A DNA stretch of 33,029 nucleotides, from assembly GCA_964398785.1 (NCBI GenBank), contig CAYNNQ010000030.1, positions 1 to 33,029 of the forward strand, given 5' to 3'. This stretch comes from CAYNNQ01 sp964398785. Lineage in GTDB: Bacteria; Desulfobacterota; Desulfovibrionia; Desulfovibrionales; Desulfonatronovibrionaceae. The notes beneath the pieces were generated by a model. That model ran no database searches. It saw nothing but the letters and a program-made list of their open reading frames with translations, and was not told the DNA's origin. Below are positions 16,190-24,691 of this stretch, in pieces (positions within the stretch are counted from its first letter, which is position 1; each line of letters opens with the position of its first letter). The position numbers were made by a program, and so were the translations under genes.

Positions 16190-16681
16190 TCAATTGCGCA
16201 GATAGACTAGCTGGCCGGTGGTCATGCGCAACCTGCGGCTTATCATCCGCGCGGTCTCCTTGAGTATCTTGATTGCTATCTGGGGGTGATGCTCGGTAAT
16301 CTTCTGGAAATTTGTTCGGGAGAGGACCAAAAGTTCGGTTTCTTCCCGGGCTATGGCCGAGGCGGATCTCGGCTCATCGTCAATGAAGGCCATCTCCCCG
16401 AAATGTGTTCCCGCGGCCAGGGTGACCACCACTTTTTCCAGCTTGTCCGAACTTTCCTTGAGGATGTCCACTTTCCCGGAGATAATAAAGGCCATATAAT
16501 CCTGTCTATCCCCCTGATTGAAAATGTAGCGATCGGCGGGGTAGTTGTGCATACTTAAATATTTGGAAATTGTGGCCAGTTCCTCGTGATCGAAGTAAAT
16601 CCCCCATTTGGTCTGATCGAACAAATCACATAAAGTCTGCTTTTCATTCTCAGGTCCGCATTTTGTTTTTTTCTTGTCCAT
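16190..16681 (-). CDS. Stand-alone cyclic nucleotide-binding domain protein
   Basis: 163 residues from ATG 16681, chosen for the CTCAGGAGGGAG ribosome site directly upstream; a longer frame to 16744 lacks one. A single CAP_ED beta-roll covers about residues 28-145: LSMHNYPADRYIFNQGD, MAFIISGKVDIL, and the phosphate-cassette-like FGEMAFIDDEPRSASAIA. There is no helix-turn-helix domain, so it is not a classical Crp/Fnr regulator. It could sense cNMP and act on another protein. It lies tail to tail with the LysR gene. Confidence 0.88.
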   Translation of the reverse strand: MDKKKTKCGPENEKQTLCDLFDQTKWGIYFDHEELATISKYLSMHNYPADRYIFNQGDRQDYMAFIISGKVDILKESSDKLEKVVVTLAAGTHFGEMAFIDDEPRSASAIAREETELLVLSRTNFQKITEHHPQIAIKILKETARMISRRLRMTTGQLVYLRN

Positions 16682-16945
16682 TGTCTCCCTCCTGAGGCTT
16701 GTGGATCCTTTTGGGCACCTCCATTTTAGAGCACAATATCCCAAATGGTTTTATTTTTAAAGGGGGTAGTCAAGGAAATTTTCCGCATTTTCAAGACGGG
16801 AAAGGTGGAATGGAGGGTACAAAATTATGGTTTCTTGACGAAGGGGGGTGATTTTTTGTGTTTTTTTCCTGATCCTTTCGGGGAAAGCATCCAAAAGCGT
16901 CCAGCGAGGAAAGTCCACTGTTGGGGGCCGAGAACCAGAATTGTT

Positions 16946-17767
16946 TCAGGTGTTTTCGTTTACAATGCTCCCTGAGTCGCCCAAAAGAAGGTCCATAAGT
17001 ATCTGTTCCACGGAAAGGCTGGTAGTCATCCGGGATTGCACTGCCTGGTCCAAAATGTCCGCCTGGTTTTCCAGGCTGGCCTCCTGCGCTTTGAGGGAGC
17101 CTTCCTTGCTTTCGTACATATCGTAAATAGTGCTTACCGTGCCCTGAAACTCGTCCACCAAGGCCTGCTGGTTGGAAAGATTTGTTTGCAGTTCGCTTCC
17201 TTTTAAGTTGCTCCAGTTCAGATCACTATTGGCTTCGTCCATGGGATAGAAACTGATGTTGAAACCGCCGTCATCATCGGAATGAATGTATACCTCGCCT
17301 CCGCTGCTTATTTGTTCCGTGCCCCATTTGCTCTTGTCCAGCATATATATGCCGTTGTAATCGGAGTTCTCCACCAGTCCCACTATTTTGTCCCGTAATT
17401 CGTTATAGTTTTCCTGCACTGTGGAGCTCGAGGGGTCCAGTTCCCCGGCGTTGACTTTTTCGATTATTTCTTCCATCTCTCCTAGTGTGCTTTCTATCTG
17501 GCCCGCTGCTTCCCGCGCGGTTCCGACCATGCTGGCTGCTTCCCCGACATTATTGGCGTATTGCCTGGTGGAGGCTGCATCCGAGCGCAGCCTACCGGTA
17601 ATTGCCTGTTCAAAGGGATTGGTTAGGGGCTTGATCGGATTCTGGGCCAGGACCATATCCCTTAGATTCTGACCAACTCCGGAACCGTAAAACACAGAGT
17701 TGGTCAAAAGGTCATTTTGCAATAATTGCGTGGAGTAGTTGTTCAAGAAGTACTGCAGTGTACTCAT
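16946..17767 (-). CDS. Flagellin-related helical protein
   Basis: 273 residues. Residues about 55-165 follow the flagellin N-terminal helical pattern: ITGRLRSDAASTRQYANNVG, IESTLGEMEEIIEKVNAGEL, NYNELRDKIVGLVE, ending SDYNGIYML, which matches the usual FNG-x-x-LL turn. A short acidic insert with GGEVYIHSDDDGGF follows, then a C-terminal helix (residues 210-262) that could pair with the N-terminal one. It is much shorter than a typical flagellin and has an unusual N-terminus (MSTLQYFLNNYSTQLLQNDL). It may be a minor filament or hook-associated protein, or a repurposed flagellin. No flagellar genes are next to it. Confidence 0.65.
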   Translation of the reverse strand: MSTLQYFLNNYSTQLLQNDLLTNSVFYGSGVGQNLRDMVLAQNPIKPLTNPFEQAITGRLRSDAASTRQYANNVGEAASMVGTAREAAGQIESTLGEMEEIIEKVNAGELDPSSSTVQENYNELRDKIVGLVENSDYNGIYMLDKSKWGTEQISSGGEVYIHSDDDGGFNISFYPMDEANSDLNWSNLKGSELQTNLSNQQALVDEFQGTVSTIYDMYESKEGSLKAQEASLENQADILDQAVQSRMTTSLSVEQILMDLLLGDSGSIVNENT

Positions 17768-17887
17768 GGCTTTTTGTATCCTTGAAGCAGGCTTTTTATC
17801 CTTGCTTTATATTCTAGTGTACCTGATATTTTTCTCCTAATCAATATATCGGACATTATTTTATGAAGTTTAGGGGTTTTTTTGTTT

Positions 17888-18190
17888 GGGTCCTCGATGT
17901 TTGATGTGGATTTTCTCCGCCTGATCTTTTTGATGCCAAACTACCGGCCCGGTGTTTTCTAAGCCCCGCCAAAGGGGGATGCTTGCCTCCTCCGGACTCT
18001 TGTTCTTGGAGGGAGAAAATGATTTGCTGCATTCATGTTGGTACTGTTGTCTGTCTGCATTCAGAGTCCCTTCCCGGTCCGGTTTCCCCCTTTTGGTGGG
18101 GCCAAGAAAACGCGCGGGCCTCTCGTTAAAAGCATCCAAATAGATCAGGAGGAGAAAATATAAAAAATCCACACGCTATGTCGGAGACCA
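17888..18190 (+). mobile_element. Foldback MITE-like element, copy B
   Basis: About 303 bp, same family and orientation as copy A. It starts GGGTCCTCGATG and ends GTCGGAGACCA, flanked by the direct repeat TTTTGTTT (17880-17887 and 18191-18198). The inner arms pair AACTACCGGCCCGG...GTTTTCTAAGCCCC with GGGGCCAAGAAAAC...GGCCTCTCGTTA. Apparent reading frames in it do not keep frame between copies. Confidence 0.88.
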
Positions 18191-18231
18191 TTTTGTTTTT
18201 TCGCTTGATGCATCTTGAGTCCCATTTTTTT

Positions 18232-18280
18232 CCCTCCCCCAGTCTGCACAGGGGCAATATCTGTGCAGACTAGGGGAGGG
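18232..18280. other. Long hairpin, 20-bp arms with one mismatch
   Basis: CCCTCCCC-C-AGTCTGCACAG (18232-18251) pairs with 18261-18280 around a 9-nt loop. The plus strand has no T-run after it and the minus strand has an A-run, so it is not a classical terminator in either direction. A second inverted pair GTCAAC/GTTGAC (18287-18292, 18315-18320) follows. The rest of 18281-18485 holds a diverged copy of the 130-bp repeat and the ribosome site of the next gene. Confidence 0.6.
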
Positions 18281-18378
18281 GAGGATGTCAACTTTTTGCG
18301 GGGACGGCGCTGCAGTTGACCGGGTTGGCGGTTTTGGCCTATTTTGATTTCTTGGGGAGATTGCCCATTTCTAGTTCA

Positions 18379-18435
18379 GTTTAAAACTTAAAATTTAACG
18401 CTGCCAGCCAAAACGTATTTTTGGGGTGGCGCATT
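18379..18435 (+). repeat. Diverged third copy of the 130-bp repeat core
   Basis: TTTAAAACTTAAAATTTAACGC, then TGCCAGCCAAAACGTATTTTT and GGCGCATT, resembles the conserved inner part of the repeats at 1051 and 5393. The internal hairpin is degenerate. Confidence 0.5.
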
Positions 18436-18485
18436 AAATCCCATGTCCGAGTTGGAAACTTGGTATTTCTAAGAAAGGGAATCTT

Positions 18486-18866
18486 ATGGCTTTAAAAGAT
18501 GTGTTTTCCTCCATGACCAACAATTTTGCAGAGAAGGCCTCTAGGTTTAAGGACTACGGTATCTCCAAGGGTGGCGAACATCTGGCCCGGTATTATCTGC
18601 GGGATTATGGGCAGGTCCTGAATTTCAAAGTGGATACTCAGGATAAAGACGTAGAGTTCGAACTGCTCCTGCACGGGGAAGATGCCCCTATCCGCGCGGA
18701 GTTGCACAATTATGCCATAGAGCACGAGGGGGAGAAGAGCTTTGTTTCTTTTAAAGGGGCTACCACTTCCCGGGAGTGGATAGACACCTTGTGCACCAAG
18801 TATTTCCTGGGCCGCAGATTCGAGATCCCCCAGGAATACGCCCGTCTATTGGAAAAAATGCTTTAA
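18486..18866 (+). CDS. Conserved-looking small protein of unknown function
   Basis: 126 residues, soluble, with no signal peptide or membrane segment. It starts MALKDVFSSMTNNFAEKASR after AAGGGAATCTT. The middle (residues 35-95) alternates as beta strands: LNFKVDTQDKDVEFELLLHG then KSFVSFKGATTSREWID. I do not recognise a family. It converges on rnr, and the two stop codons overlap in the tetranucleotide TTAA (18863-18866). Confidence 0.75.
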   Translation: MALKDVFSSMTNNFAEKASRFKDYGISKGGEHLARYYLRDYGQVLNFKVDTQDKDVEFELLLHGEDAPIRAELHNYAIEHEGEKSFVSFKGATTSREWIDTLCTKYFLGRRFEIPQEYARLLEKML

Positions 18867-20980
18867 TTTTCTGAAGTTATTTGGAGATCAACCTGTAGCC
18901 GGTCCAGATCGGCCCGGGTCATGATAACCCGGATTTCCTGGCCCAAGCAGAAGGTCTTGCCGGTGCGCTGTCCGATAATCTCTTGGTTTTCCGGCCAGAA
19001 GGTGTAATAGTCATCGCTTAAGCTGGAGAGTCGGACCATGCCCTCGGCCATTACTTCCTGCAGTTCCACCCAGAATCCGAAGTCGGCCAAAGAGCATATA
19101 ATCCCGGTGAACTGTTCCCCGATCCTCTCCTGCAGGGCGATAATCCCTGCTCTTTTGAGTATCTCCCGTTCCGCTTCCATGCCCTTTCTTTCCAGGGCGC
19201 TCAGTTCATCTCCCAGTTCCTTCAGGGGGCGGACCTTGCGGTATACCCATTCTCCTTCCCCTAACACCGCTTTCAAGGCCCGGTGCACTGTAAGGTCGGC
19301 ATAGCGCCGAATAGGGGAGGTAAAGTGGCAATAGGACACAGATGCCAGCCCGAAGTGGCCTTCGTTTACAGGGGTGTAGTAGGCCTGCATCATGCAGCGC
19401 AGAAGGAGACGGTTGACCAGGAATTCCAGATTGCTGCCCTCGGCTGCCAAAAGGAGGTTCTGAAGCCCCTTGATATCCGGATCCGGAGGGATATTTTCCG
19501 CCAGAGAGGTCTTGCTTAAAAGGGTGAACAGGGAGTCTATCTTGTCCTGGTCCGGCTCGGGATGGACCCGAAAGAGAAAGGGGGCCCCTTTCTCTTCCAG
19601 AAACGAGGCCACGGCCTCGTTGGCTGCGATCATGAATTCTTCGATTATCTGGTGGGCGAAGTATCTCTTCTTTTCCCGTACTTCAAGATCCTCCAGGGAC
19701 TGGCTGATAACCACTTCCGGCTCGGGGAGATCAAAGTCCAGGCCTCCGCGAAGCCGTCTTTTCTCCATGAGCCGCGAAGCCAGCTGCGCGGCTTCGTCCA
19801 GCATACCGATTATTTCCCGCAGATTCTCTCTTTCCTCGGTGTCTTTTTTTTCCACTGCCGCGTGTACCTGGGCATAAGTCAGCCGCTTGCGGCTTTTTAT
19901 GAGTGCGGAATAAAATCGGGTGTTTTTGCTTTTCCCCTGGCCATCGAAATCTATTTCCGCAACCATGGCCAGACGTTCTTCATGGGGTCTAAGGCTGCAG
20001 AGGCCGTTGGAGAGTTCCTCGGGAAACATGGGTTCCACGGAGAGGGGAAAATAATATGAATTCCCCCGGGTCTTGGCCTCCGTATCCAGATTGGAGCCCG
20101 GATGTACGTAATGGGAAACATCCGCTATGGCCACCAAAAGCTTGAAACCTTCCGAGTCTTTTTGCACGTGCACTGCATCGTCGAAATCCTTGGCTTCCGC
20201 ACCGTCAATAGTTACGAAGGGTACGGAAGTAAGGTCCCGGCGTTTTTGCATCTCGGAATGGTCCGGAGCATGGGGCAGGCGCGCGGCCTCCTCGATAGTT
20301 CCGGCGGGAAACTCCGTGGGAATGCCGTGATTGTATTTGACCAGTTTTTCCTGGACCTCGAAGCTTTCTTCATCCCCGATGTCTTCGGTTACTACTGCGG
20401 ACCACAGCCCGTTTTCCAGCATTTCCTCCGGCCGGGCGGCCACTATACGACCAGGCGTGGCCTCGTTTCGATCAATATTGTTCAAGATAAGGGAAAACTG
20501 GTGGCGTGAATCTGTGGGCCGGGCCAAAATATTGTCTTTTCCTATGGGCTTGACTATTTTCGCAGTCAAAGTCTCCACCGCCCTTTCAAGCACACGTACA
20601 ATGCGTCCCTCCCTGTTTTTGCCTTTTTGGGAAGGGATGATCGCGGCAAGAACGGTATCTCCGTGCCTGGCGTCCTCCAGCTGGGAGGGATGGATGAATA
20701 CATCCCTCCTGCGTTTGTCCTCCGGGATAACAAATCCCATACCCGCTCTTTGTATCTCCAGCCTACCCTTGACCAAGGGGAGTTTGTCCGCCAGGCAAAG
20801 TGATTTCCCGGAGCGGATAAGCCGACCCTCCTGAACCAAATGGTCCAAAAGGTGCTTGACCCGGTTCCTGGTCTTTTTGCCGTCAGCCAGCTGGGAATAG
20901 ATGTATTTGGGAAGCAAGGGCTTTCCGCTGTCCTGAAAAAGTTTGATTATATCGTTTTTGTGTATCTTTTTGGAGGCCAT
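18863..20980 (-). CDS. rnr: Ribonuclease R (3'-5' exoribonuclease)
   Basis: 705 residues with the full RNase R plan: N-terminal winged helix (about 1-65), cold-shock RNA-binding domains (about 70-215, with GMGFVIPEDKRRRDVFIHPS), the RNB catalytic domain from about 245, and a C-terminal S1 domain (GEQFTGIICSLADFGFWVEL). The four catalytic aspartates are visible in TIDGAEAKDFDDAV (D259, D265, D267, D268), and HFTSPIRRYADLTVHRAL is the downstream RNB motif. It degrades structured RNA in turnover and quality control. TAAGGAAAATAC precedes the start. It is the last gene of a minus-strand run, 9 bp after the small protein at 20990. Confidence 0.97.
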   Translation of the reverse strand: MASKKIHKNDIIKLFQDSGKPLLPKYIYSQLADGKKTRNRVKHLLDHLVQEGRLIRSGKSLCLADKLPLVKGRLEIQRAGMGFVIPEDKRRRDVFIHPSQLEDARHGDTVLAAIIPSQKGKNREGRIVRVLERAVETLTAKIVKPIGKDNILARPTDSRHQFSLILNNIDRNEATPGRIVAARPEEMLENGLWSAVVTEDIGDEESFEVQEKLVKYNHGIPTEFPAGTIEEAARLPHAPDHSEMQKRRDLTSVPFVTIDGAEAKDFDDAVHVQKDSEGFKLLVAIADVSHYVHPGSNLDTEAKTRGNSYYFPLSVEPMFPEELSNGLCSLRPHEERLAMVAEIDFDGQGKSKNTRFYSALIKSRKRLTYAQVHAAVEKKDTEERENLREIIGMLDEAAQLASRLMEKRRLRGGLDFDLPEPEVVISQSLEDLEVREKKRYFAHQIIEEFMIAANEAVASFLEEKGAPFLFRVHPEPDQDKIDSLFTLLSKTSLAENIPPDPDIKGLQNLLLAAEGSNLEFLVNRLLLRCMMQAYYTPVNEGHFGLASVSYCHFTSPIRRYADLTVHRALKAVLGEGEWVYRKVRPLKELGDELSALERKGMEAEREILKRAGIIALQERIGEQFTGIICSLADFGFWVELQEVMAEGMVRLSSLSDDYYTFWPENQEIIGQRTGKTFCLGQEIRVIMTRADLDRLQVDLQITSEN

Positions 20981-20989
20981 GTATTTTCC

Positions 20990-21298
20990 TTATAGGTTCT
21001 TTAGATTGTTTTTGATCTTTTCCGGGGAATATTCACCGAGGTCGTAGACCCGGATTTTGTTGCTGCGGGGGAATTCCCGCTTGAGCATTTTTTTAAGCTC
21101 GCTTTTCAGCTTGCTTCGCTTTACCGGGAAAGTCTTTTGTTCAAAGCCGTTTTCTTGAAACTCGAAATCCTCCGGACCCGTCTTTATTATGACTACGGAA
21201 CGGTTGCGTTTGTACGTCCGGATATCCAGGAAATGACGGACGGAGAGTTTGTCCAGTTTTCGGGTCACCGCGGGGATGAATGCGGATTTGTCCAGCAT
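20990..21298 (-). CDS. Small basic protein of unknown function in the lpxK-rnr run
   Basis: 102 residues, rich in Lys and Arg, soluble. It has a beta-like centre (RNRSVVIIKTGPEDFEFQEN) and a basic helical end (KRSKLKSELKKMLKREFPRS then KIRVYDLGEYSPEKI). The size and charge could suit RNA binding, but no known domain is recognised. It lies 36 bp after lpxK and 9 bp before rnr on the same strand. Confidence 0.75.
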   Translation of the reverse strand: MLDKSAFIPAVTRKLDKLSVRHFLDIRTYKRNRSVVIIKTGPEDFEFQENGFEQKTFPVKRSKLKSELKKMLKREFPRSNKIRVYDLGEYSPEKIKNNLKNL

Positions 21299-21334
21299 AA
21301 GTGGGTATTGTGGTTTTGTTTCCTTTCCTTGGGA

Positions 21335-22432
21335 TCAGCAGACCCCGGGAGTATTTCCATTGTTTGGATATACAATCTCCAGGGAGGGCCGCACATGTTC
21401 CATTGTTTTTTGCAGGATCTCCAATAGCCGGGACTCGTCTTCAGTGGACAGGGAGATATCCACATCCAGGGAAAAGAGTTTGTTCCCGGCAAAGGAACGC
21501 AGCTTTACGGCATCCTTGCTTGTACACAGAATATACCGGCAATTTTTTTCCCGGGCAAATGAGCATATTCTTTGCCAGTCCCGGGAGGAAAAATTGCGGT
21601 GATCCGAAAAAAACAGCCGGGCTTTCGGCGGTACCCCGCAGAAGTCGGTTGCTGTGGCGGCGAATCTTTCCGGACTGGCGATACCACTGACCAGCAAATA
21701 GTCTCCGCATATTTTTTCTATCGGCTGGTTGTCCTTTACCCTGCGTAGCCCACAGGGGGTCGTTGTAAAAAATATAACCGGTTTATCCAGCCCGCTCAGC
21801 CTTTTCCTGGCCAGCTCCCGGGTCTCCTGCGGTTTGGGCCCGTCCATGTTTACCGCGAGGATATTCGCTCTTTTCAGGGCATCTTTTCCTTCCCGCCAAT
21901 TCCCGGCTGGGAAAGTCCTGTTCCATCCCGGGCCCAGATCAGAGGTGGACAAAAGGACAATGTCCGTATGCCGAGGCATTTGCAGATGCTGGAATCCGTC
22001 ATCCAGAAGTAGAATATCCGCTCCCAGATGGGCAATAGCCCATTCGGCGGAGCGTTTTCTTCGGGGGTCAACGAGTATTTCCATCTCCGGTAGGCGGTGC
22101 AAAAGGTCCAGGGGTTCGTCCCCGCATACTGCGGGGCTGTCCTCCAGGGCAACCCGGTGCGGGTATGCAGGCGGTCTGGCCTTGTATCCGCGGGTCAAAA
22201 GCACCGGCGTTAGATTTTTTCCCAAAATTCGGGCGGAAAGATACCTGCAGAAGGGGGACTTCCCTCGGCCACCCACGGCGATATTGCCCACAGAAATGCA
22301 CAGGGGGTGGTCTTTTCCCGGGGGCCGAGCGGAGTACCAGCGACTGCGCCAGTACATTCCCCGGGCGTACATCCAGGCCGGTATACGAAGCAGAGGGAGG
22401 AGCTTGTCTTGCAGGGTGTGGATTGGGGGCAT
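21335..22432 (-). CDS. lpxK: Tetraacyldisaccharide 4'-kinase
   Basis: 365 residues. LpxK phosphorylates the lipid A precursor at the 4' position, on the cytoplasmic side of the inner membrane. The P-loop is VGNIAVGGRGKSPF (the family usually has GGTGKTP, so Arg and Ser are conservative oddities). LLDDGFQHLQMPRHTDIVLL and PAGNWREGKDALKRANILAV are characteristic. The N-terminal membrane-associated segment LLPLLRIPAWMYARGMYWR is also typical. The ribosome site before ATG 22432 is weak. No other lipid A genes are nearby. Confidence 0.93.
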   Translation of the reverse strand: MPPIHTLQDKLLPLLRIPAWMYARGMYWRSRWYSARPPGKDHPLCISVGNIAVGGRGKSPFCRYLSARILGKNLTPVLLTRGYKARPPAYPHRVALEDSPAVCGDEPLDLLHRLPEMEILVDPRRKRSAEWAIAHLGADILLLDDGFQHLQMPRHTDIVLLSTSDLGPGWNRTFPAGNWREGKDALKRANILAVNMDGPKPQETRELARKRLSGLDKPVIFFTTTPCGLRRVKDNQPIEKICGDYLLVSGIASPERFAATATDFCGVPPKARLFFSDHRNFSSRDWQRICSFAREKNCRYILCTSKDAVKLRSFAGNKLFSLDVDISLSTEDESRLLEILQKTMEHVRPSLEIVYPNNGNTPGVC

Positions 22433-22477
22433 ACCAAAGTGCCCGACCGGGTCTGTCTTCCGGCCGGGCGAAAAACA

Positions 22478-23185
22478 TTACTCGCGCAATTGACCGAAAA
22501 ACTGCAAAAGCATCAAAAACAGGTTGATGAAATCGAGGTACAGGGTGAGCGCCCCCAGGATTGTCCCCCGGCGAACTGCCGTGCCGTCCTCCATGGGGGC
22601 TGTCTCCCCCATGTTTTTAAGCTTTTGGGTGTCGTAGGCAGTCAGGCCGACAAAGACCAGGATGCCGATGCCGCTTATGACAAAATGCAAAGCTGAGCTC
22701 TGCAGGAATATGTTGACTATAGAGGCCAGGATAATGCCCACAAGGCCCATGAAAAGGAAACTACCCCATGAAGTAAGGTCCTTTTTGGTGGTGATACCGT
22801 AAATGCTCATGGCCGCGAACATGCCAGCGCAGATAACAAATGTGGAGGCTATGGAAGTAGCGGTAAAGAGCATGAGCACAGTGGAAATAGTTACCCCATT
22901 CAATGCGCTGTATAGCAGGAAAAGCCCGGTTGCTGTCTGGGCGGACATTTTGGAGATTCCTCCGCTTATGGCTACCACTAGCAGGAGTTCGCCGATAATA
23001 AGTCCCCAGAACAGAGGCTGATTTCCGGTAAGGGTCTCCATCATGCCCGGGCTGGAAATCATGCCGTAGGCCGCCAGTGCGGTTAGACCCAGACCGAGGC
23101 TCATCCAAGTGTATACTCCCCGCATAAAGGCGTTCAGGGCTTCCGCACGCGTAGCGCTGGAAGGCATGCTTTCGTTATTGGTCAT
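22478..23185 (-). CDS. Bax inhibitor-1/YccA-family inner-membrane protein
   Basis: 235 residues with about seven membrane segments from residue 20 on. Family motifs are present: GVYTWMSLGLGLTALAAYGM near the start, then VGLTAYDTQKLKNMGE, and GALTLYLDFINLFLMLLQ near the end. Relatives are calcium-leak or protease-modulating proteins (E. coli YccA acts on FtsH). The role here is not known. TAAGGAGGATAAG precedes the ATG. It may head the run leading to lpxK, which starts 45 bp later. Confidence 0.93.
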   Translation of the reverse strand: MTNNESMPSSATRAEALNAFMRGVYTWMSLGLGLTALAAYGMISSPGMMETLTGNQPLFWGLIIGELLLVVAISGGISKMSAQTATGLFLLYSALNGVTISTVLMLFTATSIASTFVICAGMFAAMSIYGITTKKDLTSWGSFLFMGLVGIILASIVNIFLQSSALHFVISGIGILVFVGLTAYDTQKLKNMGETAPMEDGTAVRRGTILGALTLYLDFINLFLMLLQFFGQLRE

Positions 23186-23311
23186 CTTATCCTCCTTAAA
23201 AAGGGTTGTTTGCTTGTTAGCTTTTTAGTATCGGTTTTTGCCTGCTGATTGTCAACAGTTAGCTGATCGTCTTTGGGGAAAATCAGGGAAAAGAAATCCA
23301 TTTTTTTCCAG

Positions 23312-23617
23312 GGGGCTTCGACGTTTGATGTGGCCTTTCTCCTCCTGATCTTTTTGGATGCCAAACTACCGGCCCGGTGTTTTCTAAGCCCCGCCAAAGG
23401 GGGATTCTTGCCCCCTCCGGACTCTTGTTTTTGGAGGGAGGAAAAAGCTCTTTTGCATTCAATTTGGTACTGTTTTCTGTCTGCACTCAGAGTTCTTTCC
23501 CGGTCCGGACTCCCCCTTTTGGCGAGGCCAAGAAAACGCGCGGGCCTTTCGCTAAAAGCATCCAAAAAGATCAGGAGGAGAAAAAGTGAAAAATCCACAC
23601 GCTGTGTCGGAGCACCA
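23312..23617 (+). mobile_element. Foldback MITE-like element, copy C
   Basis: About 306 bp, closely related to copy B and in the same orientation. It begins GGGGCTTCGACG and ends GTCGGAGCACCA, flanked by the direct repeat TTTTCCAG (23304-23311 and 23618-23625). It occupies most of the interval between the divergent Bax-inhibitor and VKOR genes and lies right before the VKOR ribosome site. Confidence 0.88.
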
Positions 23618-23662
23618 TTTTCCAGGGTATCCCGAAAACCATAAAGTTTTTAGGCGGGAAAA

Positions 23663-24673
23663 ATGAAAAAAATCAGACTGCGGATCTTTCAACTGTTATG
23701 CCTCGCGGCCGCCCTCACCTTGAGTGCGGATGTATGGATGCAGGTAATACAATCCAAAAGCCTGTGCATGACCGAGAGCTGCCAAGCGGTGGGCGGGTAT
23801 GTCCGTTTTGGGGAAATAGTCCTTGTCCTGGCCGGCGCAATTTTTTACTGGCTTTTGTGGCTTTTGTCCTTTTTTGCCGGCCGGTACGAGCGTGGGTGGC
23901 TGTGGCAGGGGGTCACCCTTTTCCTCTTGGGAGCCCTGGCTTTTGATGGAGCGCTTCTGGGGTTTCAGTTCGTTTCCCTTCAGGAGAATTGTCTTTTGTG
24001 CATCGGGGTGGGGCTGACCCTTTTTCTTACTGCCGCTATTTTGGCCTGGAACAGGGAAAAGAGGTATATATTTTTGTTGGCCTGCGCGGTATGGCTGGGA
24101 GGATTCGCCGCCAACGGGATACTCAATCCCCGGCCGGAAACCGTCCGCTTGCAGGAATTGGATGTGATCACCCGTAACCCGGATGCCGAACGTAAATGGC
24201 CACAGTTTTACCTTTTTTTCGGATTGCACTGTCCGCATTGCAGCGAACTTTTGGCCAACCTGGCCGTGAACAACCGGGATCCCTTTACCTGGCACCTCAT
24301 ACCCATGAACAAAAAGCAGGAGGACCTTTCCCGAGTGGCCGGAATACTGGATTCCGAGGGACTGGACAAGAATACTTTTCTGGCTGTCTTACGCTTCGAG
24401 TCCATGGATAATAAGGATTTGAAGCAGAAAAAGCCTCCGGAGGAGGTGGTTCAGGATATAGGAAGGGCGCAGAGTTTTTTCACCAATCGCGGTTTTAGAG
24501 GGGTCCCTCTGCTCATCGTTCAAGAAAAGGCGGGGAAAAGGGTGATTTTGGAAGGACGCGGCACCATAATGAAGTATCTGCAGAAAAAGAAATTGGTTGT
24601 CCAAAAGGTGGATCTCTCCCAGTTTTTGAAAAAGCGCGGCAAGCAGGGAAAGGAAAAGAACGGTGGGAATTAG
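23663..24673 (+). CDS. VKOR-thioredoxin fusion, disulfide-forming membrane protein
   Basis: 336 residues. The N-terminal half is a four- or five-helix vitamin K epoxide reductase domain with the loop cysteines C35 and C40 (CMTESC) and the quinone-proximal pair C110-x2-C113 (ENCLLCIGVG). The C-terminal half is a thioredoxin/DsbA-like domain with CPHC (C190, C193) and the cis-proline stretch RGVPLLIV. Such fusions oxidise exported proteins and pass electrons to quinone, replacing DsbA/DsbB. The last 25 residues are strongly basic. It is 18 bp before the YgjP-like gene, so probably co-transcribed. Confidence 0.92.
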   Translation: MKKIRLRIFQLLCLAAALTLSADVWMQVIQSKSLCMTESCQAVGGYVRFGEIVLVLAGAIFYWLLWLLSFFAGRYERGWLWQGVTLFLLGALAFDGALLGFQFVSLQENCLLCIGVGLTLFLTAAILAWNREKRYIFLLACAVWLGGFAANGILNPRPETVRLQELDVITRNPDAERKWPQFYLFFGLHCPHCSELLANLAVNNRDPFTWHLIPMNKKQEDLSRVAGILDSEGLDKNTFLAVLRFESMDNKDLKQKKPPEEVVQDIGRAQSFFTNRGFRGVPLLIVQEKAGKRVILEGRGTIMKYLQKKKLVVQKVDLSQFLKKRGKQGKEKNGGN

Positions 24674-24691
24674 AGTCTTTTCAGGAAAGCC

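Noticed and set aside
16190..16681. CooA or another CO-responsive Crp-type activator for the coo operon
   Set aside because: There is no DNA-binding domain after the beta-roll, and I found no CooA-like palindrome before cooF.
17870..18172. Conserved-looking minus frames in the foldback elements (LDAFNERPARFLG)
   Set aside because: The frame shifts between copies and the ends are inverted repeats. The conservation is at DNA level.
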